Counted from the stretch's first letter, positions 22,490-34,280 are shown. The stretch: DNA of 64,000 bases from Molanna angustata (GCA_963576475.1 OY754977.1:33189672-33253671), one strand, 5' to 3'. Made by a program: numbers and translations. The notes: generated from the letters alone by a model not told the origin.

Positions 22490-23010
22490 GTCGAGCGTAT
22501 GCCCAGGATGGTTTTTGGATTTAAACTTTTTTCTTATTCTTCTTCTTCTTCGTGTATTTGGTCGTTTTACCTATGAAGGGGGAGTATCCTGGGAAAAGAA
22601 GGTCCGACTGTCCCTCCATCTCTTCACAGGTCTTCCAGGACGGGTTCTGCATATAAACTTTTTTCTTCTTTTTCTTCAACGTGTACTTGGTCATCTTACC
22701 TATGAAGATGAACTATCCTGGGAGATGAAGGTCCAATTTTCCTTCCATCTCTTCGCAGGTTTCTGGATTTAAACTTTTTTCTTCTTCTTCTTCTTCATCG
22801 TGTATTTTTGCTCATTTTACCTATGAAGTTGGAGAATCCTGGGAGAAGAAGGTCCAACTGTCCTTCCATCTCTTCGCAGGTATCTGGGTTTAAACTTTTT
22901 TCTTCTTCTTCGTGTATTTAGTCATTTTACCTATTAAGTAGAGCATCCTGGGAAAAGAAGGTTCTTTCATCTCTTCGCGGTTCTTCCAGGATGGTTTCTG
23001 GATTTAAACT
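22490..23010. repeat. Tandem array 1: about 115-135-bp unit, four copies
   Basis: Each unit has GGATTTAAACTTTTTTCTTC, a (TTC)n stretch, CGTGTATTTGGTC, TTTTACCTATGAAG, ATCCTGGGA-AGAAGGTCC and TCCATCTCTTCGCAGG. The copies differ by length of the TTC run and by small deletions. Confidence 0.85.
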
Positions 23011-23029
23011 TTTCTTAACCGACTGATGG

Positions 23030-23200
23030 GACGGGATGTAATGAAGGGAAGGGAGGCACTAAAGGGCCTGAAGGGACGGGAGGTATAAAACTGCCTGAAG
23101 GGACGGAAGGTACTGAAGGGCCTGATGGGAAGGGACGTAATGAGGGATTAAAGGGTCGGGAGGTACTGAAGGGCCTGAAGCGGCGGGTCCTGGAGTCTAA
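23030..23200. repeat. Tandem array 2: G-rich 27-bp unit
   Basis: Units of the form GGGACGGGAGGTACTGAAGG GCCTGAA, about six degenerate copies. Strongly purine-skewed on the plus strand, in contrast with the AT-rich surroundings. Confidence 0.85.
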
Positions 23201-23204
23201 TTAT

Positions 23205-23680
23205 TTTTCTTCTTAATTTTATGTAGACCTTTAGGGCAGTTTTTATACAAACTATTTCCTATTGTCTAAATCATCTTCTTCTTCTTTTATGTATACATTT
23301 GGGTCATTTTTTTATAACAATTATTTCCTTTAGTCTAATTATTATTCTTCTTCATTTAAGTACGTAGACTTTTGGGAGAGTTTTAATACAAACTATTTCC
23401 AATAGTCTTATTCATTTTCTTTTATGTAGACCTTTTGGTCAGTATTTATACAAACTATTTCCAATAGTCTAAATATTCTTCTTCTTCTTTTTTGTAGACC
23501 TTTGGGTGAGCTTTTATACAATCTATTTCCAATAGTCTAATTCTTCTATTAGGTATATGTATTTTTACTTATTTTATGTAGACCATTGGAATAGTTTTTT
23601 ATACAAACTATTTCTTATAGTCTTATACTTATTTTTCTCTTTTTTATTTAGTCTTTTGGGTTAGTTTTAAGTCTAATAGT
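23205..23680. repeat. Tandem array 3: about 65-bp unit, seven copies
   Basis: TATGTAGACCTTTGGG, CAGTTTTTATACAAACTATT, TCCAATAGTCTAAT and a TTCTTC run recur about seven times with decreasing fidelity to the right. Confidence 0.85.
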
Positions 23681-23689
23681 CTATTGTGC

Positions 23690-24440
23690 AGAAATATTAT
23701 TAACGATATGCACACTTGATGAAAATACATATGAAATGAATGGGATATGGGATGTGACGATATAACCTGCACTAGAATCTTTTCAATACTTTTGTTTAAT
23801 TAAATTTAAACCATTTATATCATCCTATTTTGAATAATTTTCAACACCTAATATTTAAAGAATGGGGGTTGTGGCCATTACTGAACTCTTCACAACATTT
23901 ATATTCAAATTAAAAACTATTTACTATAGTTCAAGTCTTCTTCTTCTTCGTTAATGAAGACTTTCAGTCAAATTGAGCAAAAATATAATGCACACTTGAT
24001 GAAAAAATATAAAAACGAATGGGATGTGACCAATACTAGATCTTTTCAGTACCTACGTTTGTTTAATCAAATTTTAACCACATCCCAACATCGAAAATTA
24101 CTAAATTTTCAATAGGTACACATTACAATTTGTTTTCGATGATAATATTTAAAAATGGGGGTTGTGGCCAAACCAATCTCTTTACAACGTTGATAAACAG
24201 TCATATTTAAAACCATTACGCATAGTCCATGCGAGCAGAAATTGTATAAATATTATACTTCATTCACACTTTATAGCAATATATAAAAAAGAATGGGTTG
24301 TGGCCATCACTTGAACATTTTACAATACTTAAACTCAATCAAATTTCAAACCACTTTTCATAGTCCGGTATTGCAAAATAATTGGGTGACAATATTATAA
24401 AAAACGATTGCTTATTTCTTCACAATTTTACATTCTTGGC
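23690..24440. repeat. Tandem array 4: long degenerate units with repeat N
   Basis: Units hold CACACTTGATGAAAA, GAATGGGATGTGAC, AATCTTTTCAATAC and GGGGGTTGTGGCCA. Three to four copies, strongly diverged. The GGGTTGTGGCCA tag also occurs at 27625 and, inverted, at 60415. Confidence 0.7.
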
Positions 24441-24489
24441 CAACGGCGGGACATAAAAGCTAGTAATCAATAAATCGCTTATTTTTGAT

Positions 24490-25060
24490 GATTTGTATGG
24501 CGTACGTGTTAATATGTAGCAAGCTCTCAGAATCTATCAATCTTAGGTTTTATGATATTTATCAAGCTCCCAGACTCTATTCATCTAAGGTTTTATGTTT
24601 TTTATCAAGCTCCCAGACTCTGTACCTATCTATCTAAGGCTTTATGATATTTATCAAGCTCCCAGACTCTATCTAAGGCTTTATGATATTTATCGTGCTC
24701 CCACACTCAATCCATCTAAGGCTTTATGATATTTATCGTGCTCCCACACTCAATCCATCTAAGGCTTTATGATATTTATCGTGCTCCCACACTCAATCCA
24801 TCTAAGGCTTCATGATATTTATCGTGCTCCCACACTCAATCCATCTAAGGCTTTATGATATTTATCGTGCTCCCACACTCAATCCATCTAAGGCTTTATG
24901 ATATTTATCGTGCTCCCACACTCAATCCATCTAAGGCTTTATGATATTTATCGTGCTCCCACACTCAATCCATCTAAGGCTTTATGATATTTAACAAACT
25001 CTCAGACTCTGAATTCATCTACGGCTTTATGATATTTAGCAAAATCCCAATCACTATCCA
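24490..25060. repeat. Tandem array 5: 43-bp unit
   Basis: TCGTGCTCCCACACTCAATC followed by CATCTAAGGCTTTATGATAT TTA is repeated seven times with almost no change from about 24690 to 24990. Diverged units (CAAGCTCCCAGACTCT type) sit on both sides. Homogeneous centre with diverged edges is the usual pattern of unequal exchange. Confidence 0.95.
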
Positions 25061-25064
25061 TATT

Positions 25065-25350
25065 CATCAAGCTGCCAGACTATCTATCCACACAAAGCAC
25101 CAAAGATTGAGATGGGCTGGACTCACAGAGCAGAATACCAAGCACACGAGTACTAAAGAAGGTTCTAGCAGTAGGTATATCCGAGGGGTAAAAACAAAGT
25201 TGGCAGAGATGGGAAGATGATTTCAGGAAGGACGTAAGACAACTGCTTCGGGTGTCAACTGGAATTTGAAGACAAAGGTCGAGAATAGAGAGCGGTGAAG
25301 GCTGAAGTTAAATGAGACCAAGGTTCGATATGAGCTGAAACGCTATTGGA
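25065..25350 (+). pseudogene. RTE-like LINE tail, fragment
   Basis: In shifting plus-strand frames: HQRLRWAGLTEQNTKH, then GVKTKLAEMGR, and a WNLKTKVENRER-like block. RLRWAG(H/L) at this spacing is an RTE-type C-terminus. Several frame breaks. Confidence 0.55.
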
Positions 25351-25797
25351 AGAACAAAAAGTAGTAAATAAATAAATAAATTATTTATTTTTACATTGTG
25401 GCAACCCTGTGATACCACACAAGAAGGTCGATGGTAGATAAATAGTTTATAATTAAAAAGTTTGTAGTTTACCTCACAAATAATGAAATGGTCGTCAAAT
25501 TTGAAGTGTCAAGTTGGGTTTTAATGTTAGTAGTACCTATATGTAAGTAGTATCTCACGTGCGCAGACATTCACAACCAATTCACATTTTAGTAAAGTTG
25601 AGAAATTATTTCATTATTTGATTTAAATTTTAATTTTAGCGAATAATACAGGGCACCGTTTAGATTGTAGAACTCCAAAATAATATTAGTTAAAATTAAA
25701 TCAGATAAACAAATAAAAGATAAAAAATATATAATTAAAAGTCTTTTTTGAAAATCTTTTCCCCAATACTTTGTTAAAAATCTGTTGTTTGGAATAA
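25351..25797. other. Spacer, nothing recognised
   Basis: AT-rich, no gene recognised. Confidence 0.5.
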
Positions 25798-26110
25798 ATA
25801 GTTGCATGTAACACACGAGATCCAACTGTCAAAAGTAACAAGGGGGGACGGACACACACACACACACATACAGACAGCAACGCAGACTACAAATGTTCTA
25901 CTCCGAATTTGAGTAAATCCATATATATTCTAAAATATATGCTGCGAAGCCACTAAGTTGGTGTTTTTTTACTTCAAAGTTGGAAAAACCGTGAAAAATA
26001 TAGACCCTGCATACAAATCTCGCGTGTCTTCGCTTGATACTTTGTCGATATGTTAAGAGAAATAAATTCTCTTGAACAAATCGACAGTTGGAATAGAAAT
26101 GCACGGATTA
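25798..26110. repeat. Dispersed repeat F, copy 1
   Basis: GTTGCATGTAACACACGAGA, TCCAACTGTC, an ACACAC run, TGTTCTACTCCGAATTTGAG, TATGCTGCGAAGCCACTAAG, AAATTCTCTTGAACAAATCG and ACAGTTGGAA. TCCAACTGTC near the left end and GACAGTTGGAA at the right are inverted. Related: 48462-48495, 49196-49455 and 34958-35015. Confidence 0.65.
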
Positions 26111-26179
26111 TCACAGAAGACTCTAATTTCCATAATACGTCATAATATATACAGAAAACATGATCAGACTCACACTACG

Positions 26180-26260
26180 TATATTCTCTCTACATGATAC
26201 ATGTTGAGAAATTAGTGAAAAAAATATGCTTAAAAATTGTGAAATCATAGCCCTCTAGAT
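26180..26260 (+). repeat. Dispersed repeat E, fragment
   Basis: TTCTCTCTACATGATACATG, TTGAGAAATTAGTGAAAAAA and AATTGTGAAATCATAG match 4495-4560. Confidence 0.6.
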
Positions 26261-26650
26261 AGATAAAAAAATGTATTTTGACAGTAACTTACTGAATCAA
26301 TGTATTGACAAGTTGACGACCACTGTTAGCTGTTTACTCGTCACTGTTGGCAATAAATATGTCACATGAGTAAACGAAATATCAAATTTAAAGCTTGGTG
26401 TACATTAAAAGGTTTACCCGTTTGGAAGTAACACACCAACTATAATATACTCGTATTTCACATAAATAAACTTATTTGATTTACGTCTGGCGCAATCTTC
26501 AACATCAACCAATACAATAAATTGTAATTTATTACAATTTTATTACTCCGAACGGATACTCAAACTTACCAAACTGTAAAACTAATAATATGAATTCCAA
26601 TAGGTGTCGGTACATACTTACATTCGTCGACAGTTAATATTTGTTGAGCT
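26261..26650. other. Spacer, nothing recognised
   Basis: No gene recognised. Confidence 0.5.
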
Positions 26651-27185
26651 TTAAGGAGGCGACTGCTGCCAACGTACCTATTTTTCAATTTGATATACCA
26701 TCATTATTTCTAATCAAATCGTTTTGAAAAAAATAATTTAGATAGTTTGGGTATTAATGAAGAAAAATATACCCAAACTTTTTGATAATGTTCTGTATAG
26801 ATTCTTGTAGAAAAATAATGGCATTCCTCGATTTTCAACATTTATCTTAAATTAAAGAAGACGAAAATATCTAAAAACATATGTCGTGATGTTGCATTAA
26901 TGCTTCAGGTTTAGTAAAAAAAACCCAAAAAACATTTATTTTACCTTCAGCGCCATTGCGAAATATAAGTTTTTTTTTGTTTATTTACTTAACCCAATGC
27001 ATTGATGCAACGTCACAACATATTTTCCAGATATTTTGTCACAACATATTTTCTAGATATTTTGTTCTTCTTTAATTTAAAAAATATATATTGCTCTATA
27101 CTTTATAGTTTTTAGCAATATAAGATAAACTTCAAATCGGGGTATGCTTATTATTTTTTTATAAGAATATATACAGAACATAATT
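26651..27185. mobile_element. Palindromic TTAA element, truncated copy 2
   Basis: Starts TTAAGGAGGCGACTGCTGCC and follows the same order of blocks as 12326-13338: ATCAAATCGTTTTGAAAAAA, TTTTTGATAATGTTCTG and the ACATATTTT..AGATATTTTGT arms. It folds about a centre near 26950 (TTCAGCGCCATTG). The right arm stops around 27185 without reaching a terminal repeat. A short duplication of ACAACATATTTTC..AGATATTTTGT lies in the right arm. Confidence 0.75.
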
Positions 27186-27959
27186 AAAAAATGATAGGTA
27201 AAAATCCATTGTGTTTATATATATGTGTGCATATGATGTTCACTTTTAAAAATATACAATTTACATTTTTTGTATTTTTACACTCGATTTTCATTGATCT
27301 AAATCGGGTCAAGGAAGTTGCTTCTTTAAGTCTCAAATACTTCTACTCAGATTTTATAAAAATAGTTATATCTCCTCGTGTAGGTACAACCATAACATTT
27401 GATTGTCATTTCAATAAAACTTAAACTACATATATTTATAATATCATACCTACCTCTCCAATTCGCATAATCGGGGAAAATAATTCAATGACACGATGTC
27501 ATAGGACCATCCACATTCAAAAAACGATAGTAATATAAGAAAGGCGTTTTATTGACGCTGTCAACCTCATGTAGGGGGTCGTTATTCTATCACCCATATA
27601 ACCTGACTGTAATAATCCTTAAAAAACGAGTGGGTTGTGGCCAACGCTATACTCTTCACAGCCAATTCACCCCACAAAGTATTCAAATTTTGTATGGAAA
27701 ATTTTCAGCATTTTCATGAAATGAGTTAGTTGAATTATTTTTGATTTAAATATTTTATAATGAAATCTTGGTAATTCTTACATGTCAATTTATGAAAGTG
27801 ATGTGTCTTTTTCGTAATTTGTGTTTTTTTTTAAAGTTTATGTTTCCCGAGCTTAGGGTCACTTTGAAATATTTGACAGTAAATCAAATGAGAAGAACTG
27901 ACAGAAGCACTAATTATGGTGGTTCAAGCGAGTATAAATTTGCAAAATTTGTAAAAATC
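27186..27959. other. Spacer with a repeat N block
   Basis: AAACGAGTGGGTTGTGGCCA plus ACTCTTCACAGCCAATTC at about 27620-27670. No gene is called; the open frame 27191-27424 lacks domain features. Confidence 0.5.
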
Positions 27960-28025
27960 ATACAAAGTAGGTACATATTATTACACAGTACACACACAAA
28001 TACATTGTGATGAAGCTTTCAGAAT
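27960..28025 (+). repeat. Dispersed repeat E, left-end fragment
   Basis: GTAGGTACATATTATTACAC, then ACACAAATACATTGTGATGA, parallels 4438-4490. Confidence 0.5.
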
Positions 28026-28127
28026 ACAATCTCAGCTATATAGAATCCAATATCAGCATGATACTAGTTGATAACAAGTCATAATAATTACTAAACTTTA
28101 GTTACTGATCACAAAATTTAGGTTTAA

Positions 28128-28325
28128 ATACCGTTAGCCAAACAATTCAGCTATCCAATTTTTTGGCTATCGGTAGGTATTAAAAACGCTAAAAAAATTG
28201 GATAACTGAATTGCTGGCTATCAGTATTAAAAATGCTAAAAAAACAATTAAATTCTCTTTTTTTTAATGTTTTAAATACTGATAGCCAAACAATTCAATT
28301 ATCCTATTTTTTAGTGTTTCGCTGA
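28128..28325. repeat. Three-limbed inverted repeat
   Basis: Limb 1 is AGCCAAACAATTCAGCTATC (about 28137). Limb 2 is its reverse, GATAACTGAATTGCTGGCTA (about 28201). Limb 3 is in limb-1 orientation again, AGCCAAACAATTCAATTATC (about 28284). Each limb carries CCAATTTTTT or its complement. Confidence 0.75.
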
Positions 28326-29940
28326 CACATGTATTGAATACATTGCATGGTCGGGAGATCGTATGATAAAACATATATTAAAAATATAATAAATAAAATG
28401 ATTAACGTACAAATATATTTTTATAATTCTCTACTAATTTTACCATTAGATTAGATAAAGTCGTTTTTTTCTGTTAATATTTATACAATATTCATTCCTT
28501 TAGGTACTTCATTTATATTTTATTGTACCTACTTCTTCTTTTTTTAGGCCTGTTGGTTTGTTTATTTCCTGCGTCAGCTTCTCTCTTGCAGCTGTCTTTC
28601 CATCTCTTGGTAGGACGTCCTGGAAGTCTGCTTTCTTGGGGGGCACCTACCATTTACCTTCATGTCTTTTGGGTATTCTATTTTTCTTGGTATCACCCAT
28701 TCCTTCTCATTTTTTTGCAACCTCGTTTTAAATCTATGTATTCATCAATATTGTTCACCATTCTGAAGATGTGAGGCATTGAGAGATATCAGCGAATGGG
28801 AGTTGAACTAATCTAATAGAACGTATTATTTTTTTTCATAATTCTTTGTAAAAAATATAAAGAAACCGAAAATTGGTATTCCTTAAAAACTAAAATAAAG
28901 GAATGGCTCTTTGTATCGGGCAGAAACTATGCAGAGAGCGTTCAACCATACCTTTCGACGCCATATCTACTTGGTTTTCATTTCAGTAAATTAAGTCTTT
29001 TCATCAAAATTTTCAATTTAGTACATTGATTCAATCCCATTTTTTGTGTTTTGATTTTTTATTTTTTTTTTATTGTTATTGGATTTTTAATAATATAGAT
29101 GCATTTTTTATGTTCGATTCAATTAGCATTAGCTCCGGCACAGGTATATTCCGTAGTGAGGCATTGCAAATACAAATCTTATGATGTTTAAATAAATATC
29201 TGGAAAAAGTGTGCCACAATATAAATCTTACCTCTTAAAAAGAATCCAAGAGGATCACTTAAGACCTAACGAAGTGGTGGAAGAGATATATCGCCTTGCT
29301 ACCAACGATTTCTAATATTAAAACTGATGAGAATATTAAATAAATTAACACTTTATTTAGTACAAGAATTGTAGGAAAAAGGAGGTTGAACACAAAGTTT
29401 TAAGATAAATTTCATTTCATTTACCAACACACCTCTGCATTTTGGTTAGGCAATAAAACATCTTGAAATAGTTGGAATCTGCCTACACTTGGATCCATTA
29501 CTTACTTCTTTACTGAATCACCTATTTCATTAAAACGTGTACCTTCAAACACAGAAGCACCAGTTACCCAATGATCTGGTTAATGTACCAAGTCTGGTTG
29601 TAAATTTCAAATGATCACAACAAGTCAGTAACTTTTCTATCAATTTAAGACTAATAGATGGCCGTGCCACCATCAAATCTACCCACTGAATGATATAAAT
29701 AACCTTTTTAATGAAACCTGTGTTGACTTTATATAATCGAGTTGTCTAATTAGATAATTAAGGTTGATTGCAGCAAATAACTTCGTAGATAGGTAGGTTT
29801 AAGTAAGTAAATTTGTAATTGTGTTCCGTCTTATTTTCTCTATCATGGATCAATGAGAAAATCGTCAAACTCTTCAATTTGCAATGGGTGAATAATTCTA
29901 TACCACGTCAACTGACTTCAATGGTTATTTTTGTGTTGGA
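28326..29940. other. Spacer, possible LINE debris
   Basis: On the minus strand, 28540-28660 reads PRKQTSRTSYQEMERQLQ / SRLPGRPTKRWKD in shifting frames. GRP-x-x-R/K-W-x-D suggests a further RTE-type tail, but support is thin. The rest shows no gene. Confidence 0.35.
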
Positions 29941-30236
29941 AGAAAGAAATAACTTCAGGGTTTGTTTCATATAAATATTATTTATTTATTTGAATCTTTT
30001 TGTACATATAATTTAGTTTTAAACTCTCTTTTCATTTTTTTCTCTTTGTAATTTTTTTTATATTTCTTACTCTTTTATGTTATTTTTTATCAATTTATTT
30101 CTCACTTAATTAGTACTGTACCAATTTAACTAAGAGACTTCACGTTGCTCGGGTTGGTTGGAAGAAATTGCCTTATGGCAATAAACCTGCCTTTGTACAC
30201 ATGCACATAAATTATATAAATAAATAAATAAAATAA
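29941..30236 (+). mobile_element. LINE D 3' UTR, plus orientation, with tail
   Basis: GGTTGGTTGGAAGAAATTGC, CTTATGGCAATAAACCTGCC and TTTGTACACATGCAC, followed by (TAAA)n at 30215-30235. This shows the family's true 3' end: the TTGCC/GGCAA hairpin about 50 bp before a TAAA-repeat tail. Confidence 0.7.
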
Positions 30237-30480
30237 TTAGTTCACTGGCGGGCTTATTGCCTAATGGCAATTTCTTCCAATCAACCAGAGTACCTAAATG
30301 TTAAATATACAAAACAGTGTGTACTGCGGCAATAAGTTAATCAAATTACAAAATAAATAAAGATGGCAGAAGAAAAATAAAAAAACAAATAAGATTACAT
30401 ATAAGAACAATTCAAAGCAATGATAGGAAAACTAAAGGATAAGGAAAGGATGAGGAGAGGAAGATATAATCAGGTGTTGT
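30237..30480 (-). mobile_element. LINE D 3' UTR, minus orientation
   Basis: TTCACTGGCGGGCTTATTGC then CTAATGGCAATTTCTTCCAA and TCAACCAGAG is the reverse of the preceding unit. It abuts it so that the two 3' ends meet. Confidence 0.65.
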
Positions 30481-30519
30481 CAGATAAATATTTTTGTACA
30501 TAATACCTACAAACAGTTA

Positions 30520-31160
30520 TAATGCACACTGGAGGCCTTATTACCATTAGGCGATTTCTTCCAACCAACCAGACTACGAAGTATGACATTAAATTCAAGA
30601 AAAGAATGAAAGCAAAAAACAAAGAAAAGATACATTTCACTAAGTTAAAAATAAAAAAAAACACAATCATAGCAAAAAAATGGTTGGGAAAGGACAAGAA
30701 AGGGAAATCGGAATCAGGTGTTTATAGGGATGAATATTCCTTCTTTAGTTTTTTTCTTGAAAATACAAAGTGAGTTTGACGACGCAATATCCGGAATTAA
30801 GTTATTCCATAATCTTGCTCATTGTACTTTATGGATAAGTTATGGATAGTGTTGTACGTTCAGCGGATCGGAATGGAAGTCCACGAATGGATAAAAAAGT
30901 AAATTTGTTTTCGAGGTACTGAGACAGGTTTGGATTAGAGAGAACATTGCACAGTAGTTACTGAATGTGCATATTGCGCCAACAAAGAAGATTGCGGTAA
31001 GATTTTTTTTTTTTAAAACCAATTAAAAAATTCCACAGTATTAATAATAAATTTTAACTGGTGTGCCTACTTAAAACTAAATATAAAAGGTGATATGTGA
31101 TCAAATTTTTTTAACCCAAAGATGAATCTGATACATGTATTATGAAGACGTTCAAGTTTA
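30520..31160 (-). pseudogene. LINE D 3' region with coding relic
   Basis: Opens with CACTGGAGGCCTTATTACCA and TTCTTCCAACCAACCAGAC (3' UTR). Further right the minus strand reads NLLFYPFVDFHSDPLNVQHY and CTFSNYCAMFSLIQTCL, aligning with the copy at 49580-50040. Stops and frame breaks are present. Confidence 0.6.
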
Positions 31161-31630
31161 CCTATTGATATGCACTTCATTAGCATTACATTGGCATCAT
31201 CAAGCAACGGATCTTATGAAGATCTTATGATTTGATCCATATCAAATAATGGAACTCTTTAAATCATTTAAGGTAGGTAGGATATTTGATGAAATCTTAC
31301 TCAAAGTCATGTTTTTTGGAATCAGTATCATCTCGTATTAATATTAATGAAGAATAAATGCATTTGAAGAAAAAAATATTAAAAGACATCGCAAGAACTG
31401 AAATGATTACGTTAACATCGCATTATAGCCACTATTGTAAAGTGCGATACTTTTTCTAAACAAATTTATAATATTAAGAAAGGGGTTTCTTAATATCTGC
31501 GCGTTCAAATTACGAAATGAGTGTCTTTTCCGTCTGAACATTTGGTTTGAAGTAGGTAAAGATTATAGCCTTATTCATAAATGTACGGTTATTTGGTGAC
31601 AATTAAAAACTTATTGTCCGCAAGTAATTT
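31161..31630. other. Spacer, nothing recognised
   Basis: AT-rich, no gene recognised. Confidence 0.5.
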
Positions 31631-31975
31631 CTACCAATCGACCACAATAGTGAAATACAAACATACAACCGAACACCTCATTTTCCTATCTTGACACACA
31701 TTCATCGCCTCGTTAATATTCATACTTACATCTTTATAGTTGTTGACGCTTTTTATATTTCCGTCTTTCAGAATATCGTTCACATAGTTGTGCCATCCTT
31801 TTCTTGGGCGCCCCCGATATCTTGTTCCGCTCCTGTCTGCTTTGTATATTTTCTTCTTCAGGCGTTCTTCATTCATCATTCATTCTTCCCATGTGGCCAA
31901 ACCATTTCTATGTGGTAACTTTCATTATGTTAATTACATCTTTCTTCATCTACATTCTTGTGTCTTCATTTCGTT
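31631..31975 (-). pseudogene. RTE-like LINE C-terminal relic
   Basis: Minus strand: KWFGHMGRMNDERLKKKIYK, ADRSGTRYRGRPRKGWHNYV, NDILKDGNIKSVNNYKDV, ending in a stop at 31631. This is the 'W-F-G-H-M/V-x-R ... RGRP-R-K-x-W' tail of RTE-like elements. It is preceded by an eroded RNEDT-like block with a frameshift. The last 80 codons are intact. Confidence 0.8.
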
Positions 31976-33395
31976 GTAATATACAACAAAAAAAATATGT
32001 TTCTTAAAACTTAAACGTAAAATAAAAAATGTACGTTTATTTAAATGTATTATTTCAAGATTTTTTGTTGAAAATACTTGTATCTATTAGTTAGATGACT
32101 ATTTAACTAATACAGGTATACAAACTATACAGTCGACGTGCATTTCATCACATGTCATACCTATATAAATACATACATCACAATTCTAAGATTCTCAAAT
32201 TTTCATTAATTTTTTTATTTTTTTCTTACTGTTAATTATACTATTTAAATGTTACTCTTGCCCCATACACAAGTGTCCGCACTTCTAATGGGGCAATATT
32301 TTTGAATTATTGTTGTATTTAATTGTCAAATGTACCTACTTTTGTATTCTGTAATGAAAAATAAATATTTAAAAAAAATATTGTTACTCAACCACCACCT
32401 TTTTCAAATTTTAAGACTTCAATCGGTTCTTTCACAAACGACAAATCAATGCATAGCACGAATGGTAACACATGGAGCCCTCTCAAGAATAGTCTATAAC
32501 GTGCAAAAAGAATAATCGTAATCAGATCAACGATTTCTGATATTATGTGCATCTTGGACATTACAGAAGTCACCGTTACGTCATCTGTATCATCTCATTA
32601 TCACTGGCGCTAAAGTCCGCTTCGGACCCAGCAGGCCTATTCCGGTTTTATCGCGGCAATATACACAAGATTATACGCTACATATTCGTCTTATAGCAGA
32701 TCGTTATTCTGTTTTCCGCGGACACTAGCCCGCGTAAACTTCCGCGCATTATGTCGAGAAAACATCCGTTCGCCGTTCGTATCGCGGTATTCTGATTGAA
32801 GGGAAATACGTATGACATTCATCAGGCGAATTTATTCGCAAAGTTTAATGCGGCATATCGAGGTGGTGTTAAGTTCTGTGTAAAGACATAAAGTGACGCG
32901 TACACACATTCGTTTGTTTCACAGATTATAGTTATGAATGACAACTCGTGATACGTAACTTTCACTTAAAATTCTGTGATACGTAAAGATTAGCGGAACT
33001 TATCGCAACATATTACACGTGAATTGGAATAAGGGTAGGTCTGGATCAGTTGTACCTATACCTAACAAAAATACAATACTGTAGTTTATTATTCACTATG
33101 CAATATCATTGTGTAACTTTTTACAAATGAAATTGTTAAATAAAAATATTCCAATATGTGATTTATATGACAAAAATAAAAAAAACATAGATTAGAAAGT
33201 TAAAAATGCAGATTTTATATAAAAACAATATAATTTGTAAATAAAATTTAAAAAAAATGAGCCAGTCAACTGCCCCCCTCCACGACGAAAAGGCTCAAGA
33301 AGTTTGGCGGCATATATACTTCAAGCTATTTTTTTTCTAATGCTCTGCCAATTACATTGAAAATTGTTTTCTCTATAACCTATTGTGATGTTAAT
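31976..33395. other. Spacer with a GC-richer patch
   Basis: 32415-32520 carries repeat H blocks (ATGCATAGCACGAATGGTAA, CATGGAGCCCTCT). 32600-33035 is clearly less AT-rich, with CTATTCCGGTTTTATCGCGG near its left end and an imperfect partner GGAATAAGG at its right; the inverted match is too short to call an element. No coding frame found. Confidence 0.45.
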
Positions 33396-33600
33396 TCGAA
33401 AATACAACAGGATAAATAATATCTTACATGGATTGTTCAGTAATGAGATTCAACACCCATTCTGGATTAATGAATTAAATTCAAGTGTAATGAGGCTGGT
33501 TTTTTGGGGATACGCGCATGTGTCGTGTGTCCTTTTATAAGTCAATGCACACCTGTCGCACGGTACCTCACATTATGCCGTGATGAAATGAATAAAATTA
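33396..33600 (+). repeat. Dispersed repeat C, copy
   Basis: GAAAATACAACAGGATAAAT, GTTCAGTAATGAGATTCAAC, CCTTTTATAAGTCAATGCAC and CATTATGCCGTGATGAAATG in family order, diverged. Confidence 0.7.
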
Positions 33601-33885
33601 CGTATAACATTTTGGTACCACAGGTTGAAGTGCAAAGCTACTGCAGTAAATAAGTTTTATTTCAAATAAAGCAATATGGTAGGTAGGTATATTAAATAAA
33701 ATATTTGACTTTCCTCTCATAGATCATCCTGAAGGCATCTTGAAATATTGTACTATAATAACATCTCTAATATGACACAGACAAATATATACCTACATTT
33801 ACAAACTTAACCTAACTCAAAAGTTAGGTTATATTAATAATAATGCTTTCTTTTGTAAAACATAAATGAATGTAAAATTTTAAAA

Positions 33886-34280
33886 TAATCATGTAATACT
33901 GCTAAAATAAATCAAATTCTATATTTACATTAAAATAATCATGTAATACTGGTTAGAACCTATATATTATTCACTAAAATTTATCAAGTTCTACATTTGT
34001 ATTAAAATAATCATGTAATACTGGTTAGAACCTATATATTATTCACTAAAATTTATCAAGTTCTACATTTGTATTAAAATAATCATGTAATACTGGTTAG
34101 AACCTATATATTTTTCACTAAAATTTATCAAGTTCTACATTTGTATTAAAATAATCATGCAATACTAGTTAGAACCTGTACATTATTCACTAAATGAATC
34201 AAATTCTACATTTGTATTAAAATAATCATGTAATGGTTAGAACCCATACATTATTCACCAAAATTAATCAAATTCTACAT
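33886..34280. repeat. 72-bp tandem repeat, about five copies
   Basis: ATTAAAATAATCATGTAATA, CTGGTTAGAACCTATATATT and ATTCACTAAAATTTATCAAG, TTCTACATTTGT. The central copies are nearly identical; outer ones have point changes and small deletions. Confidence 0.9.

Noticed and set aside
24490..25060. CRISPR-like array
   Set aside because: The 43-bp units are directly contiguous with no variable spacers, and the genome is eukaryotic.
25798..26110. Repeat F as a Helitron or an inverted-repeat transposon
   Set aside because: The inverted match (TCCAACTGTC/GACAGTTGGA) is short and not at consistent ends between copies; no CTRR end with a hairpin was established.
30522..30773. Lys-rich 83-codon plus-strand frame
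   Set aside because: It lies in the antisense of LINE D 3' UTR; the Lys richness comes from A-rich DNA.
32626..33035. Inverted-repeat transposon in the GC-richer patch
   Set aside because: The end match is about 8 bases with a gap, and no direct repeat flanks it.
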